In this document: piece after piece, positions 54,293 to 63,648 of the stretch
Layout: each line of letters starts with the position of its first letter
Position numbering within the stretch: the stretch's first letter is position 1
From: Bacillota bacterium
GTDB lineage: Bacteria > Bacillota > Clostridia > Ch29
DNA length: 64,000 nt
Direction: 5' to 3'
Assembly (NCBI GenBank): GCA_013540605.1
Contig: JABVCK010000018.1
Coordinates: 1-64,000 of the forward strand
Translations under genes and position numbers: made by a program
Notes under the pieces: generated by a model
What the model saw: the letters and a program-made list of their open reading frames with translations, nothing else
The model's database searches: none
What the model was told of the DNA's origin: nothing

Positions 54293-54859
54293 AAACCAAT
54301 CCTTAAAACACCGCTTTCCTTGATTACAAAACCTTCAAGCCCGAGGTAGGAAGACATTTTTACTATCCGTTCACTTATTTCCTTCCGTTTGACTTCGTCA
54401 GGCGCCTGAGGCCGGCAGTCCGTAATCACCAGCGGTGTTAATTCAAGGTATTGTATCCCGTTTTTGTGCAGTCCTATTTTAGCTATTGCCGTCTCACGGG
54501 CCCTTGGAATGCTCTGGTCAAAAGTCCAAACTGTGATTGTTTGCAAGGTTTAGCACATTGAAGCCCGCCCTTTTCACCGATGAAAGGGCTGCCGGTGAAA
54601 ACCTGAAGGTGTAAACTTTCGGAAGCGGGTATCCCCTGTATGATACCGGTCCTTCAAGATTCCCTATAACAATATCGCCCTTCAGCATCCCCCTGACCTT
54701 TTCAAAGGGATAGCCGGCGTTCTCCCTTTCAATATACTGCAAAACGCCCCGGTCAAGCAGAATATCTGCTACCGCCGTTACGGTCACTCTATTATGCAGT
54801 TTATACACCGGAATGACCGCGCCTATCAGTACTATTATCAGTAAGAGTTTCTTAAGCAT
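54280..54859 (-). pseudogene. CapA-family (PGA_cap) protein with internal deletion
   Basis: The N-terminal part (VTAVADILLDRGVLQYIE, GNLEGPVS, FNVLNLANNHSLD) is a CapA-type metallophosphatase-like start with a membrane anchor. It is joined out of frame to the family's C-terminal part (TFDQSIPRARETAIAKI, TPLVITDCRPQAPDE). Roughly 150-200 residues between them are gone. The last codons and the stop come from the AGTTGG-type repeat. The full gene would have been co-transcribed with the DUF3160 gene 88 bp upstream. Confidence 0.78.
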
Positions 54860-54947
54860 AATATCCCCCGCTTACACCGCGCTCCTGTTACCATGCCTCA
54901 AACGTTCATAATAGCAGGTTGACATCATTGGCTTCGCCGAAACTGCG

Positions 54948-57182
54948 CTAGCAGCCTGAATGGTAGTACTCCTTGGGCATTGGTATATCCTGCTTTTCCT
55001 CGGCCATGAAGCTGTTGGTCCATTCGGGCTGCGGTGGATTTTTGCCTTCCTTTATCATTTCCTGCCACTTTTCGTCGGTCAGCCTGTCGGAAATCGGGTG
55101 TATGAATTCATGATAGGTAAACATCGCGCCTCTGGTCAGATATAGCTTACCTCCGATGGGAACCACGACGAAAATCTCGGCGGCAGGCCCCACACCCACT
55201 TCCAGGGTATAACCCAGGGAAGTATGCACATCTGCGACTACCGCCATATTCCTGTCGGTTTCCGAACTGATTTCCCACCACCGGCCCACTTCACCGTCGC
55301 TGGCGATGGATGCAGAGATGTACTCAAGTTCAGCTCCAAATATTTTTATCTTGTCGTATTCATGCCTTGTCAGCTCCTCGTTCGCCAGTTCCTTAACGGA
55401 ACAATCTCTAAGGAACTGCAGCATATCCCTGAAATAATCAAACCGTGAAGCCAGTTCCCCGTCAATCAACCCACGGGCTCTAAGGTTTTCTTTAGAATAC
55501 TCGGTCAGCCATAGGAGCCTGGAGTAGAACTCCACATTCGGCTCAACGTATCCCTTAGGTGGTTCCGGGGGCTCTTCTCCACCTCCACACTCGGCTCCGC
55601 TCGCCTTCCCGTAAAGGATTGTATCGTGCCGGAGCTCCGCCCAGCTGCCGCTGGCAGAATTAAGGCTCTTGTCCAGCCAGGCGTCATTCTGCATAAAGAA
55701 AGGGTAACCACCGCCCGGTTTATCCACTAGCGGTTTAAGGGACCACAACCATCCGTAATACAGGTTGGACTGCCAGGTGGATAGGGACAACCCGTTGAAC
55801 TCATCCTTCATCTCCTGCATTTTCTTTGTATAGTCGGACCACTTCTGGTCTTCATGGTAGTGGTTGATGAGAATATCATAGGCCCTATCCGAGCCCAGGA
55901 CGCTCATAACATCCAGGGACTTGGGAAAAGGTCTGCCGTAATCGGGCAGATTCTCGTTGAAGTATGTCAGTTCCTGTAGAACCCTGGAATCCGCAATATA
56001 CCTCTGCCCCATGAACCGAAACTGCCTTCCTCCCGGTATACCGACAAGGGCCTGTTTGATCATTGGTTCAGGGAGCTTCCTTGACTCTTCAAATACTTTC
56101 TGGAGGTTTTCCTCTTTTCCAAAATCGTTCACGTTGACCTTGTCACCGAATACGGCCTTCATGAGTTCCAGGTACTGCCGGGGCACCAGGTCGTCGGCAG
56201 CTCCCACATAGAAAGCTGTCGGGCTATATATCCTGTCCCATTCTTCCATCAATGTTTCATCCGAGAACAGGCTTTTTGTGATAAGCAGAGCCTGTATGAT
56301 CTGCTCGTCCATTCTTACCATGACGTCCCCTATTTTCATTTCAAAGGGGAAAGGCACCTGGCCGTACCACATCATCGCCTTGAAAAACCTGCCGAAGTCC
56401 TCGCTTCTCGTGTAGTGCCCCCTGACAATGAACTGGGTATAATCAAGCTGGTAGGGAAATATCGCTGAGTTTTCCCTTCCATTGTGTTCGTTTATCCTGA
56501 CAAGCTCTTTTTCTGCCAACGCTGCAGCCTCTTCGGGCACTCCGTCCGGGACTTCAATTCCCAGCAGCCTTGCCGCCACCGTAAAGTAAGCAACGTTTTT
56601 GAACGCCGCATCCTTGACCTTTTGATCTTCGGCGTATTTATTGAGTTTCATGCTCTCTTCAAGCATGCCGGCGGTCAGCTTTTCAACAGAGAAAAGAAGC
56701 CATTCCTTTTCTACCTTCCGCAGCGTATAGTCATAAAAGATATGATAAAGGTGCATCACCGTATCGGTGGTGATAAAGCTGGGCAGGTTCTTATAATCGT
56801 TATTCTCGTATATATAGAACAGCTGTTCCTCCGAAGTCAGCGCACCGAAGAAACCGTTTCGGGCAAGCAGGTCCTTCTGCCTCTGGGAAAACTCCCCAAA
56901 CTGCTCCAGGTTGGCGATGTTTGACAGGTCGGGGCTGACCGAATACCCCGGCACCCTGGCGTCCACTTTGGGTGCATGGTACTTCACGTCCACGCTGGCA
57001 AAAACTTTCTCGGGTTGAATGGCGGAGAGGTCTATTACTAGAACATCCTCCCCACTCCCGTGACCAGCCAGCATTTCCTGTCCGCCGTCCTGACTCCCAT
57101 CACTGGGCTCCGGCGCCTTTGGCGTACAGGACGCAAGGATGAGCGCAGTGATAATTAAAACCACGATTGGAATTCTCTTCAT
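54948..57182 (-). CDS. DUF3160 domain lipoprotein
   Basis: A 744-residue exported protein. The signal peptide MKRIPIVVLIITALILASC ends in a lipobox (LASC). A single large DUF3160 domain fills the rest (SFITTDTVMHLYHIFYDYTLRKVE, MMWYGQVPFPFEM, LNSASGSWAELRHDTILYGK, TYHEFIHPISDRLTDEKW). The function is unknown; the family occurs with CapA and VCBS-type proteins in clostridia, as here. GAGGGGG precedes the ATG at 57182. It begins 13 nt after the VCBS gene. Confidence 0.87.
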   Translation of the reverse strand: MKRIPIVVLIITALILASCTPKAPEPSDGSQDGGQEMLAGHGSGEDVLVIDLSAIQPEKVFASVDVKYHAPKVDARVPGYSVSPDLSNIANLEQFGEFSQRQKDLLARNGFFGALTSEEQLFYIYENNDYKNLPSFITTDTVMHLYHIFYDYTLRKVEKEWLLFSVEKLTAGMLEESMKLNKYAEDQKVKDAAFKNVAYFTVAARLLGIEVPDGVPEEAAALAEKELVRINEHNGRENSAIFPYQLDYTQFIVRGHYTRSEDFGRFFKAMMWYGQVPFPFEMKIGDVMVRMDEQIIQALLITKSLFSDETLMEEWDRIYSPTAFYVGAADDLVPRQYLELMKAVFGDKVNVNDFGKEENLQKVFEESRKLPEPMIKQALVGIPGGRQFRFMGQRYIADSRVLQELTYFNENLPDYGRPFPKSLDVMSVLGSDRAYDILINHYHEDQKWSDYTKKMQEMKDEFNGLSLSTWQSNLYYGWLWSLKPLVDKPGGGYPFFMQNDAWLDKSLNSASGSWAELRHDTILYGKASGAECGGGEEPPEPPKGYVEPNVEFYSRLLWLTEYSKENLRARGLIDGELASRFDYFRDMLQFLRDCSVKELANEELTRHEYDKIKIFGAELEYISASIASDGEVGRWWEISSETDRNMAVVADVHTSLGYTLEVGVGPAAEIFVVVPIGGKLYLTRGAMFTYHEFIHPISDRLTDEKWQEMIKEGKNPPQPEWTNSFMAEEKQDIPMPKEYYHSGC

Positions 57183-57195
57183 TATCGATGCCCCC

Positions 57196-58236
57196 TCATA
57201 GATTTGATACGCTGATACTGCCCTTCTCCAGATAAAACAACCGCCCTCCGGCTCCATCGAACCGTAAGGCGTCTATGCCTTCTATGCTATGTACTGCCTC
57301 CAGTTTGCCATCCTTATAGCTAAATATCCTTATACCGCAGCTGCCGCCGTCCCGGTATCGCACCAGCACGCCCCGCCCTTCGGCTATTCCGGCATCCACT
57401 GCCCTGATGCCTTCATAGGCTTGTGCAGGCACGCCCTCCGCCAGGCCCTGGAAGCCGAAACCCGTCCAGCCGTAGCATTGGACTATGTTTTGTCCGTCCT
57501 TCAGGACCTCCACGGCAATAATTTCATCCTTTCCGTCGCCGTCAAGGTCCCCGAAAACGTACTCGGTAAAGGGCCTGGAGAGCCGTGATCCCAGCCATCT
57601 GGGCCTCAATCCCTCGCCGTCCCAGCAGTATATAAAGGGTCTCTTAGCCATAACAGGGTGGAGCCTTGCTGTTTTATACACCCCTATGGATATCTCCCTT
57701 GCGCCGTCTCCATCCACATCGGCAGTCTGTATCCTCCATGGGCTGTAATCGGCCATATCCTTGCTGTATACGGGATTTAGCCGGTCTGTCATGCTGTATC
57801 CCGCAATGTGGTCGCCGTACCATTCACCGCTGTCTCCGGTTATTATGAACAGCATCTCAGCCTGACTAGCGCTGGGATAGAAGCAGAGGTCCACAATTTT
57901 CCTATCATTGTTTAGACGGAGGGTATCAATAATTGTTCCACCAGTATCCACCAGCGAAAGAGCATTTCCCGATGACAGTGCCGCGACATACCTGTCCTTG
58001 TGATACGCGGCCCAGCACTGTGAGAAATCTCCTGCCAAAAGCAGCTTGTTCCTTCTTATACTGTCGCCATCCACATCCATCAAGGAGGCTCCCCTGTTGT
58101 CTATCGCAATGATTGAAACGGTGTTGCCATTGTGAATCACAGCAAAATCCCTATAATTCCGCCTTGCTCCCAGGTAAAAATACGCCGTGGCTGCCGCCAG
58201 GCAGATAATTAACACGATCAGGTACCTTTTCCGCAT
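57196..58236 (-). CDS. FG-GAP/VCBS-repeat extracytoplasmic protein
   Basis: A 346-residue protein with an N-terminal signal or anchor (LIVLIICLAAATAYFYLG) and beta-propeller-like repeats carrying Ca2+-binding DxDGDG loops (MDVDGDSIRR, ADVDGDGAREI, GDLDGDGKDEI). It is probably membrane-anchored and outward-facing. The neighbouring DUF3160 and CapA genes suggest a shared envelope role. Nothing more specific can be said. The 85 bp upstream hold no feature. Confidence 0.8.
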   Translation of the reverse strand: MRKRYLIVLIICLAAATAYFYLGARRNYRDFAVIHNGNTVSIIAIDNRGASLMDVDGDSIRRNKLLLAGDFSQCWAAYHKDRYVAALSSGNALSLVDTGGTIIDTLRLNNDRKIVDLCFYPSASQAEMLFIITGDSGEWYGDHIAGYSMTDRLNPVYSKDMADYSPWRIQTADVDGDGAREISIGVYKTARLHPVMAKRPFIYCWDGEGLRPRWLGSRLSRPFTEYVFGDLDGDGKDEIIAVEVLKDGQNIVQCYGWTGFGFQGLAEGVPAQAYEGIRAVDAGIAEGRGVLVRYRDGGSCGIRIFSYKDGKLEAVHSIEGIDALRFDGAGGRLFYLEKGSISVSNL

Positions 58237-58321
58237 GTCTACAACCCCAAAGTTTTGATTGCTCCGGCATAATTCAACTATATATCAAGCTTATGCCTTT
58301 GTAAACATCAGCTGACAGCGT

Positions 58322-59824
58322 TTAGTTATCCTGCAGGTCGAGGCTGAATTTTTCCCTGGATAAAAGGTGTCCCATGCTTTCCAGCTCAAGATGAAATTCC
58401 TTGGCCTCTTCGCTATACAAATAAAAGACGACTACCTGCGGCCTTTCCATGTCAAAACGGGACTTGCCCTGCTCCATCCCCCGGATGTCTTTGAGAACGA
58501 AATGGGGTAAGACGGTATCAGGCGCATCGGAGGATTCCAGCCTGTAGCTAAGGTAAACCCGGTCCTTCTCCAGCCACGCCTTTTCTATTACCACCCTTCC
58601 TTCCCCGTATGCAATGCCTTTCTCTAAATTGATTGTATTTTCCTCCCGGAAAACAAGCTTAATCCCATTCTCATCCTCTACCTTTTCGTAAAGATATACC
58701 GGAGGCAAGAGCAATTCCATCCGCTCGGTTCCCTGCTCAACCGGGGCAAACTTCAGTATAGCTTCTACCTGGCAGGGGAACTGGGTAGTTTTGTATTCTC
58801 CCCACTGGACCTGTATTTCCTGCCGCCCGGTCAAATCATAAAGAGCAGGGCGGTTTTCAGGCGGGTCCTGCGAACGGTAATTCACCCCATAAGTCGCTGC
58901 ATAGCCTGACATCAGCCCGTCGGGAGGAAGGGGCCCAAATCCCGGCGGCGGGGGCGCATCAGCGAGTTTCGTTACAGAGGTAGGGAAGTAGGCCATCCCT
59001 TTGCCCAGGGCAATACCGGACACCGAACCGTCCGTTGGCCAGTCAAACCGCACGTTAAACTGAGATTCGCTCACTCCCAGCACGGCTTTTTCCAGGGTAA
59101 TCTTAAGATTAGCAAGCTCTTTCACCTGGTTAGGATAGATAATTGTGGTATACTGGGCGGTTTTAACCACATCCACAGGAAAAACAAACTCAGCGCTTTC
59201 CTCTGCCTGATCGTCCAGGGTCAGGGAGACATTTACTTGCTCGGTCTCCAGTCTGAGGGGTTCAAACTCCAGCATAAAGTACTTATTTTGCCAGCCCTTG
59301 CCGCTTTTCTGTTCATATTGATAACCACTTTCATCGGTAAGGCTGACCTGAGGCATTTCCTCTCCCGATGCGGAAAAACGGATAAAAAGAACGCTGCGCG
59401 TTCTATCGAAAAGCCCTTTATCAATAGTAACCTGGAGTCCGTCTATCGTTTTGGTCTGATTGATTTCCGTGAAAAGGCCCAGTTCCTGAGCAAAACGGTA
59501 TGTGGGGTCATCCATGCCTATATGCTTTCCTGCGTAAAAAGATCCGTAAGCCAGACCTGCCCCGCCAATTACCAATAGCAGTACTGATGCTGCAACCGTT
59601 TTCCTTAGCCGGGCAAACAACCTCTTTTCAACGTTTTTTTGAGGATATAATTTCTCCGTTGGTATAGAATCCGGAAGGGGCCGGCAAAACATCTCCCACT
59701 CCTGGGCACAATGGGAACACCCGGTCAAATGCTCTTTGATATATTCCACCGTTTCTTCACTAACCAGGTTTTCCGCGAATAAGGGCAACAACTCGCGGAT
59801 AAAGCTGCATTCCTTTGACATCAT
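58322..59824 (-). CDS. Anti-sigma factor with zf-HC2 and DUF4179-type domains
   Basis: A 500-residue membrane protein. The zinc-binding anti-sigma domain has H-x3-C-x2-C (HLTGCSHCAQEW) within the first 50 residues. A single helix follows (TVAASVLLLVIGGAGLAYGS, about residues 75-95), then a long extracellular beta-rich part of the DUF4179/DUF5643 type. It should hold the ECF sigma at the membrane until a signal arrives. Its ATG overlaps the sigma stop (ATGA). Confidence 0.85.
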   Translation of the reverse strand: MMSKECSFIRELLPLFAENLVSEETVEYIKEHLTGCSHCAQEWEMFCRPLPDSIPTEKLYPQKNVEKRLFARLRKTVAASVLLLVIGGAGLAYGSFYAGKHIGMDDPTYRFAQELGLFTEINQTKTIDGLQVTIDKGLFDRTRSVLFIRFSASGEEMPQVSLTDESGYQYEQKSGKGWQNKYFMLEFEPLRLETEQVNVSLTLDDQAEESAEFVFPVDVVKTAQYTTIIYPNQVKELANLKITLEKAVLGVSESQFNVRFDWPTDGSVSGIALGKGMAYFPTSVTKLADAPPPPGFGPLPPDGLMSGYAATYGVNYRSQDPPENRPALYDLTGRQEIQVQWGEYKTTQFPCQVEAILKFAPVEQGTERMELLLPPVYLYEKVEDENGIKLVFREENTINLEKGIAYGEGRVVIEKAWLEKDRVYLSYRLESSDAPDTVLPHFVLKDIRGMEQGKSRFDMERPQVVVFYLYSEEAKEFHLELESMGHLLSREKFSLDLQDN

Positions 59825-60352
59825 CTGTTATCACCCTCCAGTTCCTGATAAATCTGGCCTAACTGCCGCTTGGCCCGAAAAAATGTCACCCGGGCCCAGT
59901 TCACTGTTTGACCGAAAACCCCGGCAATTTCGTCGTAGGTGAGTTGTTCATATTCTTTCAAGATCAAAATGGTCCTCGTGTTTTCAGGAAGCCGGGCTAA
60001 CGCTTCCCGTACCCTATCCCGTTGTTCTTTCAGAATCAGTGATTCGGCGGGCATATCTGAGTCTTGCAAAATCCAATCATTAAAGGGTGCGTTTTCTTCC
60101 CATGCCAGCGTTTTATGCCAGCGTTTTATGCCTGCCTTTCTCCCGGAGCTTCTTGAGATAAACATTGCGGGCAATAGAAAAGAGCCAGGTCTTTGGAGAA
60201 GACTCTTTTCTAAAGCGAAAAATAGACAGACAGGCCTGGTAAAAAACTTCCTGAGTTAATTCGCTTGACTCTTCCCAGTTACCGGTCATTCTCAAAAAGT
60301 AGCGAAAAACGGCTTCTTTATAAAGTTCATAAAGTTCTTTGATTCTCTCCAT
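59821..60352 (-). pseudogene. ECF sigma factor broken by a 13-bp tandem duplication
   Basis: The N-terminal half has sigma region 2 (YKEAVFRYFLRMTGNWEESSELTQEVFYQA, TWLFSIARNVYLKKLREKG). The C-terminal half has region 4 (LPENTRTILILKEYEQLTYDEIAGVFGQTVNWARVTFFRAKRQL). Between them CATAAAACGCTGG occurs twice in tandem. One copy alone would keep a single frame (GRHKTLAWEENAP) and give about 172 residues. With two copies the product ends after HKTLA. Start at 60352 after GGAGG. Such a slippage event could be reversible. Confidence 0.88.
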
Positions 60353-60405
60353 GGCTTTCCTCCACCCTATTAATTTCGGCAAAGGCAAAGCCAAATCCTT
60401 CCGGT

Positions 60406-60792
60406 TTAACTAGTAATATTTTGGTATTTTGTCCTTCTTATCATTCGCCGTCTTCCCTCTGAAATAAGCTTGGCTATCTCCGGCTCTGATTTGTCCAAAA
60501 CAGCGGCAATCTGCGGGTAGGAGTAATCCATGATATCCCGGAGAATCACAGCGCAACGCATTTCCGGCGGTAAATCAAGCAGGGCCTGCTGGGCCGGTTC
60601 TTCCCCTTTAAATTCCACACATTCATAGTATTTTATAAACTCGTCCCATGTCCGTTTCAATAAAAACACATCATCCTTATGATTGCCGGGGTGCGTTAAA
60701 AACACATTTCCCGTCAGCACCTCAGCAACTTTTATATTTCCGGACAATCGATATGTAAAATTATAAATTGTTCTAATATATAGAAAATCCAC
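60406..60792 (-). CDS. Short sigma-70-family protein
   Basis: A 128-residue protein with a weak region 2-like start (IYNFTYRLSGNIKVAEVLTGNVFL) and a clear region 4-type helix-turn-helix (LPPEMRCAVILRDIMDYSYPQIAAVLDKSEPEIAKLISEGRRRM). It may be a divergent ECF sigma or a partner of the one downstream. The GTG at 60792 is better spaced from GGAGGAG than the ATG at 60798. Confidence 0.72.
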   Translation of the reverse strand: MDFLYIRTIYNFTYRLSGNIKVAEVLTGNVFLTHPGNHKDDVFLLKRTWDEFIKYYECVEFKGEEPAQQALLDLPPEMRCAVILRDIMDYSYPQIAAVLDKSEPEIAKLISEGRRRMIRRTKYQNITS

Positions 60793-60967
60793 AGGCATCT
60801 CCTCCGAGCTTTCTGTACTATTCTATTAGTACCGAATACACCGGATTCATTACACCGATTCATATATTTTTCTTTTCGATAATGTCCAGTATAGTAAGCA
60901 GATTTATCAGGAACTCCAGCTAATTAAGCTAACCATTTACATCTATCATAAGCCAATCATATATATT

Positions 60968-60999
60968 GAAAAAATACCGCAATGATTTGCGGTATTTTT
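60968..60999. terminator. Bidirectional terminator after the IclR gene
   Basis: AAAATACCGCAA and TTGCGGTATTTT form a 12-bp stem with loop TGA(T), with A/T runs on both sides. The IclR stop codon overlaps the end. The gap 60799-60967 shows no gene. Confidence 0.85.
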
Positions 61000-61768
61000 A
61001 TATGCTGTTTGATATTTCATAAGCTGTAGATTTGATAGAACTTATTAGTTTTTGCTTATTAATATACATTCTTTCACTGGGACCTGACACGCTTATTGCC
61101 GCTATTGCCTTCCCCGATGGATCAAGTATTGGAGCAGCGTAGCAGGTTAAACCTATCTCACTTTCATTTGCATCTATGCCATAACCATCCTTGCGAATCT
61201 GCATCAATATTTCACGAAGTTCTTCTGCATTCTTTACTGTATATTGAGTGTACTGAATGAAATTTGTATTTTTTAAATATTCATTAATAGCATTTTCATC
61301 CTTATAAGCAAGCAAAACCTTACCGGTTGCTGTACAATAGGCAGGCCTTTTCAATCCAATAAAGGATTCCATTCGTATGGTTGAAGGAGAAGTTACCTTG
61401 TCAACAAATCTTACATTATTGTCCTCTTCCAGTATTACAAGATGGGTTGTCTCGTTTGTATCCTTTGTTAACTCTTCCAAAAAGGGATGGGAGTGTTTTA
61501 TTATCTCCATCCTATCGAGTACAATGGACCCCATAAAAGCAAACTTCATACCTAATCTATATTTATTATTTGAATTTTTTTTAACATAACCCCTGTTTTC
61601 AAGAGTAGTGAGCAATCGAAAAGCTGTACTTTTTCCTATGTTTAGCATCCGTCCTACCTCTGTAGCACTAAGCTCATAATTACTGCTTAGAAGATCTAAT
61701 ACTTCCAAAGCATTATCAACAGAGCTGAGAATATAATTGGATGTATTATTTTTTAACTTCAAAACCAT
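60998..61768 (-). CDS. IclR-family transcriptional regulator
   Basis: A 256-residue regulator: winged helix (ALEVLDLLSSNYELSATEVGRMLNIGKSTAFRLLTTLENRGYVKK) and IclR effector-binding domain (FIGLKRPAYCTATGKVLLAY, GYGIDANESEIGLTCYAAPIL). It is divergent from the TRAP operon and probably controls it from the palindrome at 61978-62008. The ATG at 61768 follows AGAGGAAG. Confidence 0.92.
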   Translation of the reverse strand: MVLKLKNNTSNYILSSVDNALEVLDLLSSNYELSATEVGRMLNIGKSTAFRLLTTLENRGYVKKNSNNKYRLGMKFAFMGSIVLDRMEIIKHSHPFLEELTKDTNETTHLVILEEDNNVRFVDKVTSPSTIRMESFIGLKRPAYCTATGKVLLAYKDENAINEYLKNTNFIQYTQYTVKNAEELREILMQIRKDGYGIDANESEIGLTCYAAPILDPSGKAIAAISVSGPSERMYINKQKLISSIKSTAYEISNSI

Positions 61769-61938
61769 CTTCCTCTCATATTTAATCAGGAGAATTGGCA
61801 TATCGCCATTATTGTATCATTATATATGATAAATGCAATAGTTTCTATATACGAATTAATAATTTCTATAAAGAAACAGTTTCAAATAATATTTTTTCCA
61901 ATTTATTGAAAAACTCAGTAAATATACTGAAAAAATGA

Positions 61939-61967
61939 TTGTTTAGACAATTATGCTATGCTATAAT
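61939..61967 (+). promoter_or_regulatory. Promoter of the DctPQM operon
   Basis: TTGTTT (61939-61944) and TATAAT (61962-61967) with a 17-nt spacer; start of transcription expected near 61974, immediately before the palindrome. Confidence 0.7.
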
Positions 61968-61977
61968 AAAATTAAGT

Positions 61978-62008
61978 TCTCTATAAGAACAATTGTTTCT
62001 TATAGAGA
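61978..62008. promoter_or_regulatory. Palindromic operator, likely for the IclR regulator
   Basis: Perfect 12-bp arms TCTCTATAAGAA and TTCTTATAGAGA, 7 bp apart, lie just downstream of the predicted transcription start. A related TTTCTATAAAGAAAC occurs near 61863. The position fits repression. Confidence 0.7.
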
Positions 62009-62041
62009 AACAAATTCGAAATTACATGGAGGAGGAGTAAA

Positions 62042-63082
62042 ATGTTTACTAAAGGGAAGAAAAGATTGCTAGCTACCCTGGTCACACTTTTACTTTTCGC
62101 GGCAATGCTTAGTGGATGCGCAGGAGGTACAAAACCTTCTGAGGGAGGAAACGGCAGCCCAGCAGAAACCGAAAGTGAAAAGATTGTTCTCAAATTAGGT
62201 CATATCAACCCAGAAACGGGAAACTATCATCAATATGCATTAAAGTTTAAAGAATTGGTGGAAACTCGAAGCAATGGACAGGTTGAAATAGACATCTATC
62301 CTGCAGGGCAATTGGGCTATGATCGGGAACTTCTTGAGAGCTTGCAGTTCAACAATCTAGATCTAAGTATTAGTACATCATCGCCTATTGCGAATTTTGT
62401 GCCTGCTTTCATGGCTTTAGATTTCCCATTTATTTTTGATGATTGGGATCATGTAATGAGATTTATCGAGTCAGATGCAGCGGTTGAAATGATGAATGAG
62501 GGCGCAGATAAGAATCTTATAGGGCTTGGAATGCTTGCCAGAGGCTTTAGGAGCACCACCAATTCTAAAAAGCCTCTAAATAGTGTAGCTGACTTTAAAG
62601 GAATGAAGATGAGGGTTATAGAGAGCCCAATATACATTAAAACTTTTGAAGCCTTGGGAGCAACAGTTACAGCCATGTCTTGGGGTGAAGTATTTACAGC
62701 CCTTCAGCAAGGAACTATCGAAGCCGTTGAATTAGACTATAGAACGCTTTATGACGAGAGAGTCTATGAAGTACAAAAGTATTTAACCGGCACTGAACAT
62801 ATCTTTGCCTTTGCGACCTTGATGGCAAGCAAGAGTAAATTTGAAAGCTTGCCGGCAGATGTGCAGCAGCTGTTAAAAGATTGCGCAATGGAAGCCGGCG
62901 TAGAAGTAAGCAAGGCCCAAATACCAATTATTGAAGGGTACATACAAAAGTTGCAGGACGCAGGAATGGAATTCAATGAGATAGATAGAGAAGAATTGAG
63001 AGCAAAGATGGGCCCTGTAAGGGATTGGTTCGTAAAAGAATATGGGGACAAATATCTTAAGGCCATAGAAAGCTGTAGATAA
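62042..63082 (+). CDS. DctP-type TRAP transporter substrate-binding lipoprotein
   Basis: A 346-residue receptor. The signal peptide ends in the lipobox LSGC. DctP motifs include LKLGHINPETGNYHQYALKFKELVE, VEIDIYPAGQLGYDRELLE, GMKMRVIESPIYIKTFEALGATVTAM and GTIEAVELDYRT. The conserved arginine for carboxylate binding is in MRVIESP. Likely ligand is an organic or sugar acid. GGAGGAGGAG precedes the ATG. It leads the IclR-linked operon. Confidence 0.93.
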   Translation: MFTKGKKRLLATLVTLLLFAAMLSGCAGGTKPSEGGNGSPAETESEKIVLKLGHINPETGNYHQYALKFKELVETRSNGQVEIDIYPAGQLGYDRELLESLQFNNLDLSISTSSPIANFVPAFMALDFPFIFDDWDHVMRFIESDAAVEMMNEGADKNLIGLGMLARGFRSTTNSKKPLNSVADFKGMKMRVIESPIYIKTFEALGATVTAMSWGEVFTALQQGTIEAVELDYRTLYDERVYEVQKYLTGTEHIFAFATLMASKSKFESLPADVQQLLKDCAMEAGVEVSKAQIPIIEGYIQKLQDAGMEFNEIDREELRAKMGPVRDWFVKEYGDKYLKAIESCR

Positions 63083-63095
63083 GTATTGCAAATTT

Positions 63096-63121
63096 GGGGA
63101 GGAGGCAGATACCTCCTCCCC
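63096..63121 (+). terminator. Stem-loop between the dctP- and dctQ-type genes
   Basis: GGGGAGGAGG and CCTCCTCCCC pair perfectly over 10 bp around CAGATA, without a T run. Such hairpins commonly stabilise or attenuate the mRNA so that the receptor is made in excess over the membrane subunits. Confidence 0.65.
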
Positions 63122-63153
63122 ATAAAATCCTTTCGGTAATCGGGGGTGTTTTT

Positions 63154-63648
63154 TTGAACAAGGTGGATGCCATACTTGCGAAGATAGTCCAAGTCCTTGA
63201 AGGCTTGATGATTACAGCATCGATTATTATGGTTATTGTTATGTTTGCACAGGTTGTTTTGAGATATGTATTTAAAACTGGATTCCCCTGGACTGAGGAG
63301 CTTTCCAGATTTACTATGATTTACCTTGTTTTTATTGGTTCCATAGTATTAACCCATGAGAATTCTCACATTAGTGTTACCATATTTGATGAAATGCTTA
63401 AGGGAACTGCCCTTAAGGTTTTAAAGTGTGTGCAATATTTCATAACTACTGTATATTGCGCCCTGATGGTCAAAATTGGCTTTGCATCTTTACCCATAGT
63501 CAAGATGCAAACATCGCCTAATATGAGGATTACAATGAATAATATTTATATTATCATTCCCATATGTTGTGCCTTTATGTTGCTATATACGGTTCACAAA
63601 ACAATTAACCTGTTCAGGAGAAGGAATGAAGTGGAGGGAAGCAAATAA
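63154..63648 (+). CDS. TRAP transporter small permease (DctQ type)
   Basis: A 164-residue protein with four hydrophobic segments and the DctQ motif VVLRYVFKTGFPWTEELSRFTMIYLVFIGS. I take the TTG at 63154 because GGGGGTG lies 5 nt before it; the track's ATG at 63094 overlaps the preceding hairpin. It is coupled to the next gene by TAATG. Confidence 0.9.
   Translation: MNKVDAILAKIVQVLEGLMITASIIMVIVMFAQVVLRYVFKTGFPWTEELSRFTMIYLVFIGSIVLTHENSHISVTIFDEMLKGTALKVLKCVQYFITTVYCALMVKIGFASLPIVKMQTSPNMRITMNNIYIIIPICCAFMLLYTVHKTINLFRRRNEVEGSK

Noticed and set aside
54530-54546. UGA after NNHSLDF in the CapA gene as selenocysteine
   Set aside because: Reading through meets another stop within a few codons, and the family match resumes in a different frame.
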